Of a stretch of DNA of 64,000 nt, positions 50,705 through 59,973 are shown piece by piece. The stretch covers positions 3,893-67,892 of the forward strand of contig JBMNQG010000004.1 of the NCBI GenBank assembly GCA_050944015.1, written 5' to 3'. Under the pieces are notes generated by a model that searched no databases, was not told the DNA's origin, and saw nothing but the letters and a program-made list of their open reading frames with translations. The stretch's first letter is position 1. Each line of letters begins with the position of its first letter. The DNA comes from DUOX01 sp050944015 (GTDB lineage: Bacteria; Bacillota; Clostridia; Oscillospirales; Oscillospiraceae). Both the position numbers and the translations under genes were made by a program.

Positions 50705-51150
50705 AGGCAGCCAGACAGGCAAAGATTTTAGAGATTATAGCCGAAAAGGACATTGAGACCCAAAACCAGCTAATGGAGGCTTTGCTGGAGAAAGGCATTA
50801 AAAGCACACAAGCCACTCTCTCGCGGGACATTAAGGAACTAAGGCTTGTAAAGGAACTGTCTCCCGACGGACACTACAGGTACGTGCAGTCCAGCAGGGA
50901 AGAGATAAGCGACTACGCTACGCGCCTGAGGAAAATTTTCCGGGAGAGCGTAACTTCCTTTGCCGTTGCCCAGAATATTATTGTGATTAAAACCCTGCCC
51001 GGCCTTGCCAACGCCGCCTGTTCCACCCTGGACAACATGAACATCCCCCACTTGGTGGGCACTCTGGCGGGCGATGATACTGCCTTTTTGGCAATGAAGG
51101 ACAATGAATCGGCAGAGCAGCTTTGCCGTGAAATAGAGGCCATGCTGTAA
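50701..51150 (+). CDS. argR: Arginine repressor/activator ArgR
   Basis: 149-residue DNA-binding regulator: winged HTH (1-65, IKSTQATLSRDIKELRLVKE) and a C-terminal arginine-binding hexamerisation domain with the GTLAGDDTAFLAM signature. Overlaps nadK by 4 nt (ATGA). The nadK-argR-recN arrangement is conserved in Clostridia. Confidence 0.94.
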   Translation: MKAARQAKILEIIAEKDIETQNQLMEALLEKGIKSTQATLSRDIKELRLVKELSPDGHYRYVQSSREEISDYATRLRKIFRESVTSFAVAQNIIVIKTLPGLANAACSTLDNMNIPHLVGTLAGDDTAFLAMKDNESAEQLCREIEAML

Positions 51151-51236
51151 ATAAGCGTTCCTTGCTCCTTCAGGCCGGGGCGGTTGCGTCCCTTTTCGGC
51201 TGAGTTTTGCTGCCGTGAAATCGGAGGTGTATACAT

Positions 51237-52928
51237 TTGCTCCGAGAACTTCATATTGGAAATATCGCCGTTATCGAGCTGGCGGACATAGAATTCGCCC
51301 AAGGGCTTAACGTTCTGACCGGCGAGACCGGCGCCGGAAAATCCATTATCATAGACGCAATCGACGCCGTGCTTGGCGGCCGCACCAGCCGCGAACTGGT
51401 GAGGGCCGGCGCGGAGAAGTGCATGGTCAGTGCGGTTTTCACAGTGGATGAAGGGGTGTCCGCATGGTGCCGGGAAAACGGCGTGGATTTGGAAGATGAT
51501 TTTCTGGTGCTCCACCGCCGGGTCACTGCCGACGGAAAATCCACCTGCCGGGTTAACGGCGTGCCTGTGTCCGTGTCCCAGCTGCGCAGCCTTGGTTCGA
51601 TGCTTCTGGATATTCACGGGCAGAATGACGGCCGCCAGCTTATGGATGAGACGAGGCACAGGGATTATCTGGACCGATTTGGCCAGCTCTCCGGCAAGCT
51701 GGAGGAATACCGCAGGATTTACGAGCGATACCGGACTACGGTCCGGGAAATAGAGAAACTGACCATTGACGAGATTGAAAAGGAAAGGCTTATCGAAAGC
51801 CTGAACTATCAGATAGAGGAACTTGAAAGGGCCAATCTCCGCCCGGGCGAGGAGGAGGAGCTCTCCGCCCGGCGGGAGCTTCTGAAAAACGCAGGAAAAC
51901 TTACGGAAGCCGTAGACGCCGCTTACAGCGCCCTTTACGCTGCGGACACCTCCGCCGTATCCCTTGCCCAGGAGGCCTCATACGTGATAGGCAGGGCCGC
52001 CGAAATCAGCAGCGAGCTGGAAAAAGCCAGAAAGTCCGTGGATGAGGCCGTATACCTTCTGGAGGACGCCGCCGAGCTCCTTCGGGACTTTCGGGACAGG
52101 CTGGATTTTTCCCCCGAGGAATACGACGCATTGGAGAGCCGGTTGGCGCTTCTGAGGCGCCTGTCCAGGAAATACGGTGGCGGGGAAGAGGAGATGCTGG
52201 CACACCTGGAAGAATGCCGCCGCAGGAGAGACGAGATTGAATACGCCGACGACCGCCTGGAAAAGCTGCGCTTGGAGCTTGATGAGTTGACCAGGGCTGC
52301 AAGGGAGGCGGCCAGGGGGCTGACGGAGTGCAGGAAAAGGGCGGCGGAAAGGCTTGAGGCGCGCATTACCAGGGAGCTTAGGGACCTGAACATGCCCTCC
52401 GTCCGCTTCAAGGTTGAAATCAAGCCCCTGGGCGGTGAGCCGGGCTTTGATTCCACCGGCGGGGATGAAGTGAGGTTTCTGATGTCCGCCAACGCGGGGG
52501 AGGACTTGGGCCGCATCAGCCGAATCGCCTCTGGCGGCGAGCTTAGCAGAATAATGCTGGCTATGAAAAATGTTTTTGCCGAAAACGACCAGGTGGGCAC
52601 AATGGTGTTTGACGAGATTGACGCGGGAGTATCTGGCATTGCCGCCCAGCGTGTGGCAGAAAAGCTGGCAAATCTCGGCCGCAGAAAGCAGGTTCTGTGC
52701 GTCACCCACCTGCCGCAGATAGCCGCCATGGCTGATGCCCACTTTTCCATTGAAAAGACGGAACGAGACGGCCGTACATACACAAGTGTTACCCTGCTGG
52801 ACCGAGAAGGGCGGAGGCAGGAGCTTGCCCGCCTCCACGGTGGGGACAACATTACCCTTACAACACTTGCCAGCGCGGAGGAACAGCTTTCCGCGGCGGA
52901 AAGATATAAGAAAGCAACAGAATTTTAG
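51237..52928 (+). CDS. recN: DNA repair protein RecN
   Basis: 563-residue SMC-like ATPase for double-strand break repair: N-terminal Walker A GETGAGKS, a long coiled coil (about 150-380), then signature LSRIMLAMKN and Walker B MVFDEIDAGVSG. TTG start with GGAGGTG 7-8 nt upstream. Followed 15 nt later by tyrS, likely in the same transcript. Confidence 0.94.
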   Translation: MLRELHIGNIAVIELADIEFAQGLNVLTGETGAGKSIIIDAIDAVLGGRTSRELVRAGAEKCMVSAVFTVDEGVSAWCRENGVDLEDDFLVLHRRVTADGKSTCRVNGVPVSVSQLRSLGSMLLDIHGQNDGRQLMDETRHRDYLDRFGQLSGKLEEYRRIYERYRTTVREIEKLTIDEIEKERLIESLNYQIEELERANLRPGEEEELSARRELLKNAGKLTEAVDAAYSALYAADTSAVSLAQEASYVIGRAAEISSELEKARKSVDEAVYLLEDAAELLRDFRDRLDFSPEEYDALESRLALLRRLSRKYGGGEEEMLAHLEECRRRRDEIEYADDRLEKLRLELDELTRAAREAARGLTECRKRAAERLEARITRELRDLNMPSVRFKVEIKPLGGEPGFDSTGGDEVRFLMSANAGEDLGRISRIASGGELSRIMLAMKNVFAENDQVGTMVFDEIDAGVSGIAAQRVAEKLANLGRRKQVLCVTHLPQIAAMADAHFSIEKTERDGRTYTSVTLLDREGRRQELARLHGGDNITLTTLASAEEQLSAAERYKKATEF

Positions 52929-52943
52929 AAGGAGATAATGGCA

Positions 52944-54167
52944 ATGACACTGTATGATGAACTGCAGGCCCGGGGACTTATTGCCCAGGTGACCGACGAG
53001 GAGAAAATAAAGGAACTTATAAACAACGGCAAAGCCACTTTTTATATCGGCTTTGACCCCACGGCCGACAGCCTCCATGTGGGTCATTTCATGGCATTGA
53101 ACCTCATGCGCCGCCTTCAGCTTGCAGGAAACCGGCCCATAGCGCTTTTGGGCGCAGGCACGGCCATGATAGGCGACCCCTCCGGGCGCACCGATATGCG
53201 GAGCATGATGACCTTTGAAACCATCCAGCAGAACGCGGAAAACTTCAAAAAGCAGATGAGCAAGTTTATTGATTTTTCGGATGGGAAGGCGCTCATGCTG
53301 AATAACGCCGACTGGCTCATGAACTTGAACTATATCCAGCTGCTCAGGGAAGTGGGCGTTCACTTTTCCGTTAACAACATGCTGAGAGCCGAGTGCTACA
53401 AGCAGCGCATGGAGCGGGGCCTTTCCTTCCTGGAGTTCAATTATATGATTATGCAGAGCTACGACTTCTATCATCTTTACAAGGAGTACGGCTGCGTCAT
53501 GCAGTGCGGGGGAGACGACCAGTGGTCCAATATTCTGGGCGGCACGGAACTCATCCGCAGGAAGCTGGGGAAGGATGCATACGGCATGACCATCACTTTG
53601 CTCCTTACCTCCGACGGGAAGAAAATGGGCAAAACTCAGGCCGGCGCAGTCTGGCTCGACCCCAATAAGACCAGCCCCTTTGATTTCTATCAGTATTGGC
53701 GCAACGTTGATGACGCCGACGTTATCAACTGCCTTAAGAAGCTCACATCCATTCCTCTGGAAGATATTGCGGAGATGAAAAAGTGGGAAGGCAGCCAGCT
53801 TAACAAGGCCAAGGAAATCCTGGCGTTTGAGCTTACCAAGCTGGTCCACAGCGAGGAGGAGGCAATAAAGGCCAGGGACACCGCCAGGGCTTTGTTCTCA
53901 AAGGGGGACGCAACCAATATGCCCACCACTGAGCTCACTGCAGCGGATTTAACAGACGGCGCCGTTGATATTCTCACACTCCTGACAAAGAGCGGCCTGT
54001 GCTCTAGCAAATCCGAGGCCCGGAGAGCAATAACCCAGGGTGGCGTAGAGGCAAACGGCGAAAAAGTTGCGGATATTGGCCTGACGTTTACTTCTCAGGA
54101 GCTTTCCGGCGAGGGTGTTGTGCTAAAAAGAGGCAAAAAGACCTTCAATCGCGTGGTTTTGAAATAA
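52944..54167 (+). CDS. tyrS: Tyrosyl-tRNA synthetase
   Basis: Class I synthetase, 407 residues. HIGH motif His45-Val-Gly-His48, KMSKS-type KMGKT at 227-231, and a C-terminal S4 domain (about 345-407). Of two in-frame ATGs, the second is preferred because GGAG lies 9 nt upstream; the first sits only 3 nt from it. No T-box leader is present, unusual for tyrS in Firmicutes, consistent with read-through from recN. Confidence 0.94.
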   Translation: MTLYDELQARGLIAQVTDEEKIKELINNGKATFYIGFDPTADSLHVGHFMALNLMRRLQLAGNRPIALLGAGTAMIGDPSGRTDMRSMMTFETIQQNAENFKKQMSKFIDFSDGKALMLNNADWLMNLNYIQLLREVGVHFSVNNMLRAECYKQRMERGLSFLEFNYMIMQSYDFYHLYKEYGCVMQCGGDDQWSNILGGTELIRRKLGKDAYGMTITLLLTSDGKKMGKTQAGAVWLDPNKTSPFDFYQYWRNVDDADVINCLKKLTSIPLEDIAEMKKWEGSQLNKAKEILAFELTKLVHSEEEAIKARDTARALFSKGDATNMPTTELTAADLTDGAVDILTLLTKSGLCSSKSEARRAITQGGVEANGEKVADIGLTFTSQELSGEGVVLKRGKKTFNRVVLK

Positions 54168-54182
54168 GTTACGAACAAATGA

Positions 54183-54222
54183 AACTGCCCTGTTTGCGAA
54201 TAAGCAGCAGGGCAGTTGTTCT
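54183..54222 (+). terminator. Terminator after tyrS
   Basis: AACTGCCCTG pairs with CAGGGCAGTT over a 15-nt loop, followed by GTTCTTT, 16 nt past the stop. Confidence 0.7.
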
Positions 54223-54276
54223 TTAATTATGTGGGGCTACTCCTGCCGGAGGAGGCATTTCTGCGGTTTCAGGCTG

Positions 54277-54307
54277 AAAAAAGACCAGTCCGAAGACTGG
54301 TCTTTTT
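54277..54307. terminator. Terminator of the thiolase-dehydratase operon
   Basis: AAAAAGACCAGT pairs with ACTGGTCTTTTT around a 4-nt loop. It lies about 25 nt past the thiolase stop on the minus strand and has T-runs on both strands. Confidence 0.8.
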
Positions 54308-54333
54308 CATATTCAGTTTCAGGAATTAAGCGG

Positions 54334-55524
54334 TTAGCACATCTCCAGAACGCCAGCAGCGCCCATGCCGCCGCCGATGCACATGGTGATAAGGCCGTAC
54401 TTGCCGCCGTTTTCCTTCAGGTAGTCGATGGCCTTTCCTACGAGGATGGCACCGGTGCAGCCCAGAGGATGGCCCAGAGCGATAGCTCCACCGTAGGGGT
54501 TGACTTTCTCCATGGGGAGGCCGAGCTCGCGGATGCAGGGGATTGACTGGGCGGCAAATGCCTCGTTGATCTCGATAACATCCAGATCGTCGACGGTGAG
54601 ACCGGCGCGCTTCAGAGCTTTGGGAGTGGCGTAGATGGGGCCGAGACCCATGAGGGTGGCGTCGCAGCCGGCAACGGCAAAGCTCTTGAGCCTGGCCAGA
54701 GGCTTGACGCCCAGCTCGGCAGCCTTCTCAGCGGACATCAGAACTACGAAAGCAGCGCAGTCGTTGGTCTGGGAGGAGGTACCAGCGGTTACAAGGCCGG
54801 TGCCGTCAGTGATGAAGCAGGGCTTCAGGTTGGCCAGGCCTTCCATGGAAGTGTTGGGACGGATTCCTTCGTCCTTGGTCACAACGATCTGGTTGCCGTT
54901 CTCGTCCAGAACGGGATTGCCGTGATGGTCGGTTACCACAACGGGGATGATGCTGGGATCCAGCTTGCCCTCGGCCTGGGCCTTGGCAGCCTTGGCATGG
55001 GAAGCAACGGCGAAAGCATCCATCTCTTCGCGGGTGATGTTGTACTTCCTGGCAACGTTCTCAGCGGTAATGCCCATGCTCATGTAAGCGCCGGGATAGT
55101 GCTCGTCCAGCCACAGGTCGTTGTGTATGCTGTCGTATTTGCCAAAGGTGTAGGACATGGACTCTACGCCGCCGGCTATATAGACATCACCCTGTCCGCA
55201 GGCGATAGCGTTTGCAGCAAGAGAAATGGTCTGCAGACCGGAGGAGCAGAAACGGTTGACGGTCATACCGCAAACGCTGTCAGGCAGCTCTGCACGGTTG
55301 ACGATGAGGCGGGCAATGTTCATGGAAGTCTCGCCAAACTGCATGGCGCAGCCGACGATTACGTCTTCGATGTCAGCGGGGTCCAGCTGGGGAACGCGGG
55401 CAATAACGCCCTTCAGGACCTGGGTGCCATACTCGATGGGGTGCATCTTGGCAAAGCTTCCTTTGAAGGCACGGGTAGCCGCACTGCGGCCATATGCTAC
55501 TATTACGACGTCTCTCATTTCCAT
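54334..55524 (-). CDS. Acetyl-CoA C-acetyltransferase / 3-ketoacyl-CoA thiolase
   Basis: 396-residue thiolase. Catalytic Cys93 in NRFCSSGLQTI, His352 in GGAIALGHPLG and Cys382 in CIGGGMGAAG are all present. The NRFCSSG motif is closer to FadA-type 3-ketoacyl thiolases than to the biosynthetic acetyl-CoA acetyltransferase (usually NxxCxSG), so cleavage of acetoacetyl-CoA or a longer 3-ketoacyl-CoA is likely. AGGAGG lies about 10 nt upstream. Last gene of the minus-strand operon, 61 nt after hbd. Confidence 0.92.
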   Translation of the reverse strand: MEMRDVVIVAYGRSAATRAFKGSFAKMHPIEYGTQVLKGVIARVPQLDPADIEDVIVGCAMQFGETSMNIARLIVNRAELPDSVCGMTVNRFCSSGLQTISLAANAIACGQGDVYIAGGVESMSYTFGKYDSIHNDLWLDEHYPGAYMSMGITAENVARKYNITREEMDAFAVASHAKAAKAQAEGKLDPSIIPVVVTDHHGNPVLDENGNQIVVTKDEGIRPNTSMEGLANLKPCFITDGTGLVTAGTSSQTNDCAAFVVLMSAEKAAELGVKPLARLKSFAVAGCDATLMGLGPIYATPKALKRAGLTVDDLDVIEINEAFAAQSIPCIRELGLPMEKVNPYGGAIALGHPLGCTGAILVGKAIDYLKENGGKYGLITMCIGGGMGAAGVLEMC

Positions 55525-55585
55525 AAGAATAATTCCTCCTGATAGTATTATGTTGTAGTAATTTTAAGAAAGCAAAGATTAGAAA

Positions 55586-56440
55586 TTATTTGTTATATTT
55601 GTACCAGCCTTCGCCGGACTTCATGCCGTACTTGCCTTCGGCAGCCAGCTTCAGAACACTTTCGGGGCAGGTGAAACGGTCCTTGTCGATAGCCTGGAGA
55701 GTCTCGCAGACACGGGGGAAGGTATCCAGGCCGCCCATATCCATGAGATTGAAGGGACCCATGGGGTGGTTCAGGCCATTCTTAATTGCCAGGTCAATGT
55801 CTTCCTTGGAGGCAATGCCTTCCTCATAAATGCGGATGCACTCGAGGAAGTAAGCAAAGAGAACACGGTTGACGATGAAGCCGGGGGTATCCTTGAGTAT
55901 CTTGACGGAGATCTTCTTAAGACCGTCGCACAGCTCGCGGACAGCTTCATAGGTGGCATCGGAGGTGCTGGGGCACATGATGATCTCAACCAGCTTCATG
56001 ATGGGCACGGGGCTGAAGAAGTGCATGCCGATAACCCTGTCGCCGCGGTTGGTGGCAGCGGCTATGGAAGTGATACTCATGGAAGAAGTGTTGGTGGCAA
56101 GGATTGCTTCGGGCTTGCAGATCTTGTCCAGCTTGCTGAAGAAGTCCTTCTTAAGCTCAAGGTCTTCAGCAATGGCCTCGATGACGATGTCGTAGTCCTT
56201 TACGTCCTCAAGGTTGTTGGTGGTCTTGATGTTGGCCATGGCAGCAGCTTTGTCTGCCTCGGTCATGCGGCCTTTTTCAACGGCCTTGGTGTAAGCCTTC
56301 TCAATGCCTGCAACAGCCTTGGCAACCTTCTCAGGATTGCGGCCGTAAAGAAGTACCTGATAGCCGCAGGTGGCAGCATGCTGGGTAATTCCAGAGCCCA
56401 TCTGGCCCTGTCCCAAAACAGCAATTGTTTTAATTGACAT
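55586..56440 (-). CDS. hbd: 3-hydroxybutyryl-CoA dehydrogenase
   Basis: 284-residue NAD(P)-dependent dehydrogenase. Rossmann motif GQGQMGSG at 10-17; catalytic Ser119, His140, Glu152 and Asn191. Interconverts 3-hydroxyacyl-CoA and 3-ketoacyl-CoA (3-hydroxybutyryl/acetoacetyl-CoA by similarity). Positioned between crt and thiolase genes, like the butyrate/oxidation modules of Clostridia. Confidence 0.93.
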   Translation of the reverse strand: MSIKTIAVLGQGQMGSGITQHAATCGYQVLLYGRNPEKVAKAVAGIEKAYTKAVEKGRMTEADKAAAMANIKTTNNLEDVKDYDIVIEAIAEDLELKKDFFSKLDKICKPEAILATNTSSMSITSIAAATNRGDRVIGMHFFSPVPIMKLVEIIMCPSTSDATYEAVRELCDGLKKISVKILKDTPGFIVNRVLFAYFLECIRIYEEGIASKEDIDLAIKNGLNHPMGPFNLMDMGGLDTFPRVCETLQAIDKDRFTCPESVLKLAAEGKYGMKSGEGWYKYNK

Positions 56441-56486
56441 CAGTTATTCCTCCTATAAACAATTTTGGATTGATATTGTTAGCAAG

Positions 56487-57266
56487 TTAGCAGTTGGTAA
56501 AGTTAGGCTTTCTGTTTTCCAACATGGCCTTCATGCCCTCTTTCTGGTCATGGGTGTCAAAAAGAAGGGCAAACTCGTTGCACTCTATCTTTTTACCTTC
56601 CTCGATGGTTATATAGGCGCCGGTGTTGATGGCAGTTTTCGCGGCGGCCAGAGCCAAGGCGGGCTTGGTCATAAGTTCTTTTGCCAGTTTTACTGCTTCG
56701 TTGTAAACTTCGGCGTCGTCGACAAGGCGGTTTATCAGGCCAATGGCAAGGGCCTCCTCGCCCTTAACGATTTTGTTGAGCATGACCATCTCGCGGGTTT
56801 TGGCGAGACCCACAAGGGGAATAAGGCGCTGGGTTCCGCAGGCGCCGGGGATAATTCCCAAGCTGACCTCGGGAAGGCCGAATTTGGACTTGTATCCCGC
56901 AACTCTGAAGTCGCAGGCCAGGGCCAATTCACATCCGCCGCCCAGCGCAAAGCCGTTTACGGCAGCGATGGTGGGAATGGGAAGGCTCTCCAGCGTGTTA
57001 TTAATATCTATTGCTGCACTGCAGAAGGAGCGGGCATAGCTGGGAGTGGCGTCGCACATTTCTTTAATGTCCGCACCGGCGGCGAAAGCCTTTTCATTTC
57101 CGGTGATGATAAGAACACGAATGCTCCTGTCCGCTTTTACAAGCTCCAAAGCGGCAAGAATGTCATTGTTAATGCCGCTGTTTAAGGCGTTGAGAGCCTT
57201 TGGGCGGTTTAGCTGTATGGTGGCTATATTGTCCTCAACCTTGTAAATAATGTTTTTGAATTCCAT
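56487..57266 (-). CDS. crt: Enoyl-CoA hydratase (crotonase)
   Basis: 259 residues of the crotonase superfamily. Oxyanion-hole segments AFAAGADIKEM and NGFALGGGCELAL; catalytic Glu113 and Glu133 (the latter in LPEVSLGIIPGACGTQRL) are both present. Hydrates crotonyl-CoA or another enoyl-CoA reversibly. It starts 13 nt after the preceding SDR gene. Confidence 0.92.
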   Translation of the reverse strand: MEFKNIIYKVEDNIATIQLNRPKALNALNSGINNDILAALELVKADRSIRVLIITGNEKAFAAGADIKEMCDATPSYARSFCSAAIDINNTLESLPIPTIAAVNGFALGGGCELALACDFRVAGYKSKFGLPEVSLGIIPGACGTQRLIPLVGLAKTREMVMLNKIVKGEEALAIGLINRLVDDAEVYNEAVKLAKELMTKPALALAAAKTAINTGAYITIEEGKKIECNEFALLFDTHDQKEGMKAMLENRKPNFTNC

Positions 57267-57278
57267 TTCAACCCGTCC

Positions 57279-58097
57279 TTATCTTCCGATAGTCTGTCCG
57301 CCGTCAATTACGATGTAAGTGCCGGTCATGTAGCTGAAACAGTCGGAGCAGAGAGCGCATACGGGCCCTGCAATTTCTTCAATTTCTCCCAAACGGCGAA
57401 CAGCAGTATTTTTGGCCGACAATTCATAAATCTTAGTGGGGGTTCCGTCCTCGTTAAGGAATATGTCCTCGTTAAGAGGGGTTACCACATAACCGGGACA
57501 TACGGCGATTACATTAATGCCCTCGCGGCCAAATTCATTACCCATGGTTTTAGTTAGGCTGATAACGCCGGCCTTGGAGGCGCCGTAGGCCACAACGCCG
57601 GGGCCGCCTACCAGGCCGCCAACGGAAGCGATGTTGATGATTTTGCCGCCTTTACCCTGGGTCACCATCTGCTTTGCAGCAGCTTTTGCAAACAGGAAAA
57701 CACCCTTAAGGTTAACGGCTATAACCTTATCAAAGTTTTCCTCATCACACTCGTCGGTGAGGATTTTAGCGGTTTTTCCGGAAATTCCGGCATTGTTGAC
57801 AAGAATATTGAGCTCGCCAAAGTTTTCAATGGTTTTGGCTATGACGTTGTCGATGTCGGCTTGTTTGCTGGAGTCTGCGGGAACGCCGATTACCCTGTTG
57901 TTTCCGCGGACATATTTTTCGTTCAGTTCGGCGGCTACTGTCTCGCAGTCCTTCACGGTACGCGCTGTAATGACCACATTCGCGCCATAATGAGCAAGGG
58001 TAGCAGCAATGCCGTGACCCAGACCCTTTGTCCCGCCGGTGACAATTATTGTTTTGCCAGTGAGGTCAAAACTAGGCATGGCTATGTCTCTAGCCAT
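57279..58097 (-). CDS. SDR family oxidoreductase (first copy)
   Basis: 272-residue short-chain dehydrogenase. Cofactor motif TGGTKGLG (20-27), NNAG (101-104), catalytic Ser158, Tyr171 and Lys175. Start ATG with AAAGGAG 8 nt upstream; a 13-residue upstream extension has no such site. Substrate unknown; the setting suggests oxidation or reduction of a hydroxy/keto intermediate. It lies between abfD-like copy 1 and crt. Confidence 0.88.
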   Translation of the reverse strand: MARDIAMPSFDLTGKTIIVTGGTKGLGHGIAATLAHYGANVVITARTVKDCETVAAELNEKYVRGNNRVIGVPADSSKQADIDNVIAKTIENFGELNILVNNAGISGKTAKILTDECDEENFDKVIAVNLKGVFLFAKAAAKQMVTQGKGGKIINIASVGGLVGGPGVVAYGASKAGVISLTKTMGNEFGREGINVIAVCPGYVVTPLNEDIFLNEDGTPTKIYELSAKNTAVRRLGEIEEIAGPVCALCSDCFSYMTGTYIVIDGGQTIGR

Positions 58098-58123
58098 GAA
58101 AATCACTCCTTTAGTTTGCTGGT

Positions 58124-58155
58124 ATCTGGGCGACAAAATTTTTTGTCGCCCAGAT
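58124..58155. repeat. 15-bp perfect inverted repeat with 2-bp gap
   Basis: ATCTGGGCGACAAAA pairs perfectly with TTTTGTCGCCCAGAT across two bases. It sits in the 89-nt spacer between abfD-like copy 1 and the SDR gene; no T-run follows on the minus strand. It could be a site for mRNA processing or stability, or a leftover terminator. Confidence 0.6.
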
Positions 58156-58186
58156 ATTAGACTTAGTTTTCACCTTGCAAGAATAC

Positions 58187-59821
58187 TTATTTCTTTTCGG
58201 CAGCCTTTTCCTTGTGGAGTGCGTCAAAACGCTCCAGCATCTTGCGCGGTGTCTGTACCTCACGCTCGTAGCGGGGGCACTCGGGATGATCCTCAAAGCC
58301 GGCCAGGTACTTGGCAATCTTCTTCAGTTCTTCAACATCGTAACGGCTCATGAGGGTTATCTCTTCCATCAGGGGGCTTCCGCCGCCGTGGACGCCGGCC
58401 ACAGCCTGGGCTGCGTCAAAGGAGTCGCAGAGGCGGTCTTCCATCATGCGCAAGACGCGGTGGGTCTCCTCGGCAGTGTACTTGGGATTGCGCATGATGT
58501 ACTTGTTGACCAGATGGGCAGTCACGGGATCATAGAAGCTCTCCTCGGTGGGGAGGCTGGCGCAGATTCCGCCGGTGAGGTCTGCCAGAATCTCGTACTC
58601 ACGATAAATGTTCTGTCCGGCAAGGCGGCGTCCGGAGTTGGTGAGAACCTCGTCGGGCACCCACTGGCCGCTGGGGAACTCTACTGCCCGGTGGGCGCTC
58701 ATCTGGCCGGCGGCGAATACCAGCTCGGCAGTCTGGATGATGTCGCAGAGCTTGCCCCGGACATGGGATTCCCTGGCGATGTCGTTCACATCGGCAATAA
58801 GAGCGGCCTGGGAGGCAATAACCTCGGAAACGGCGGCCTTGCAGCCGGTGTAGCTATGGCGGTGATAGTGGGCAAACATCAGAGCCAGATAACCGGCAAA
58901 GCGGGCCACGCCGGGATTGTCGCGGCCGCACATGAACACCCGGTCATAGGGGACGAAAGTGTCGTCAAAGATGGTCATGGATTCAACGTCGCCAACCTTG
59001 GCGTAGGGAGCCTCCAGCTTGATGCGCTTGTGGTGCTGGCCGGGCAGGGCCATAATCTTAATGCCGTCCCAGTCGGCGGGCAGGGCGAAAGCAACAGCAT
59101 AGTCGCTGTCTTCCTGGCTCATGAACTTGGTGGGAAGGGCTATAATCTCGTCCACATAGGGGGCGTTGGAGTTACAGACCTTGGCGCCGCGGACAATAAT
59201 GCCCTTGCAGGGCTTGCCGTCAACACCGATGCCGTCCACGTCAGTGGCAACTACGTGTACGAAGGAATCGGGGTCGGGCTGCATATGGGGCCTCTTATAC
59301 TTGGGATTACGGCTGCCCTTAACGTCTGTCTGGGCGCAGTTGCATATCAGATCATTTTTCTGGCAGTAAGCTATGTACTTCAGAAGGCGCTGGTGATATT
59401 CGGTGCCGTTTGCCTGGTCGCAGTCGTAGGTGACGCTAAATAAGGCATTCAGGGCGTCGGTGCCCATGCAGCGCTGCATGCAGCCGCCAACACGGTGGCA
59501 GATGAGCCTGGTCATGAGCTGCTTCTTCAGCAGGTCATCCTTGCTGCCGTGGATATGGGTGGCTCTGTTAATGATTTTGCCCTCCATACCGGGGATGTTG
59601 GATTCAACGAGGCAAACGTCCTCATATTTGGGGTCGTTGGCCGCGTCATAGCACTGCTTCATGACGTAGGTGCCGCCCTGAATCCAGTCGGCCAGGTCGC
59701 GCTCTGCACCCTGCTTTCCGTTGGAACGGTCAATTTTCTTGCCTTTGTAGTACACGTTGGGCTTCATCTTGAGAAGTCTTTCACGGTACTGCTCGTAGGT
59801 TCCAATGCATTTAGTAGCCAT
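58187..59821 (-). CDS. AbfD family (4-hydroxybutyryl-CoA dehydratase-like) flavoenzyme, copy 1
   Basis: 544 residues, distantly related to HpaB flavin hydroxylases and closer to 4-hydroxybutyryl-CoA dehydratase/vinylacetyl-CoA isomerase. The family's [4Fe-4S] ligands align: Cys114 and Cys118 in GGCMQRCMG, His320 and Cys327 in YHRHSYTGCK. Such enzymes use a ketyl-radical mechanism with FAD and are oxygen-sensitive. A conserved ESMHGAG segment in C. aminobutyricum AbfD (from memory) reads AGVHGGG here, so the substrate may differ. Nearly identical to copy 2 upstream. Start ATG preceded by GGAAGG. Confidence 0.85.
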   Translation of the reverse strand: MATKCIGTYEQYRERLLKMKPNVYYKGKKIDRSNGKQGAERDLADWIQGGTYVMKQCYDAANDPKYEDVCLVESNIPGMEGKIINRATHIHGSKDDLLKKQLMTRLICHRVGGCMQRCMGTDALNALFSVTYDCDQANGTEYHQRLLKYIAYCQKNDLICNCAQTDVKGSRNPKYKRPHMQPDPDSFVHVVATDVDGIGVDGKPCKGIIVRGAKVCNSNAPYVDEIIALPTKFMSQEDSDYAVAFALPADWDGIKIMALPGQHHKRIKLEAPYAKVGDVESMTIFDDTFVPYDRVFMCGRDNPGVARFAGYLALMFAHYHRHSYTGCKAAVSEVIASQAALIADVNDIARESHVRGKLCDIIQTAELVFAAGQMSAHRAVEFPSGQWVPDEVLTNSGRRLAGQNIYREYEILADLTGGICASLPTEESFYDPVTAHLVNKYIMRNPKYTAEETHRVLRMMEDRLCDSFDAAQAVAGVHGGGSPLMEEITLMSRYDVEELKKIAKYLAGFEDHPECPRYEREVQTPRKMLERFDALHKEKAAEKK

Positions 59822-59881
59822 GCAAACCTTCCTTTCTTTTCTATATTTTATTGCCTTTTTCCCTCAACGAGGGTGAATTAT

Positions 59882-59961
59882 ATGCAGCCAGGGGAGAAAC
59901 AACATATATTGTCTCTCCCGCTGCCGCAATTTGCATGCTTCCCGATAGCGAGAGGGAAGCA
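59882..59961. other. Intergenic hairpins between the two abfD-like genes
   Basis: Two short inverted repeats: GGGAGA...TCTCCC (about 59894-59921) and GCTTCCC...GGGAAGC (about 59938-59961). Neither is followed by a convincing T-run on the minus strand, so they look like spacer structures and not terminators. Confidence 0.4.
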
Positions 59962-59973
59962 TGAGTTGGTTGC

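Noticed and set aside
54334..57266. Classical butyrate-synthesis (thl-hbd-crt-bcd-etf) operon
   Set aside because: bcd and etfBA are absent here and the thiolase is FadA-like, so a degradative module is more likely than butyrate formation.
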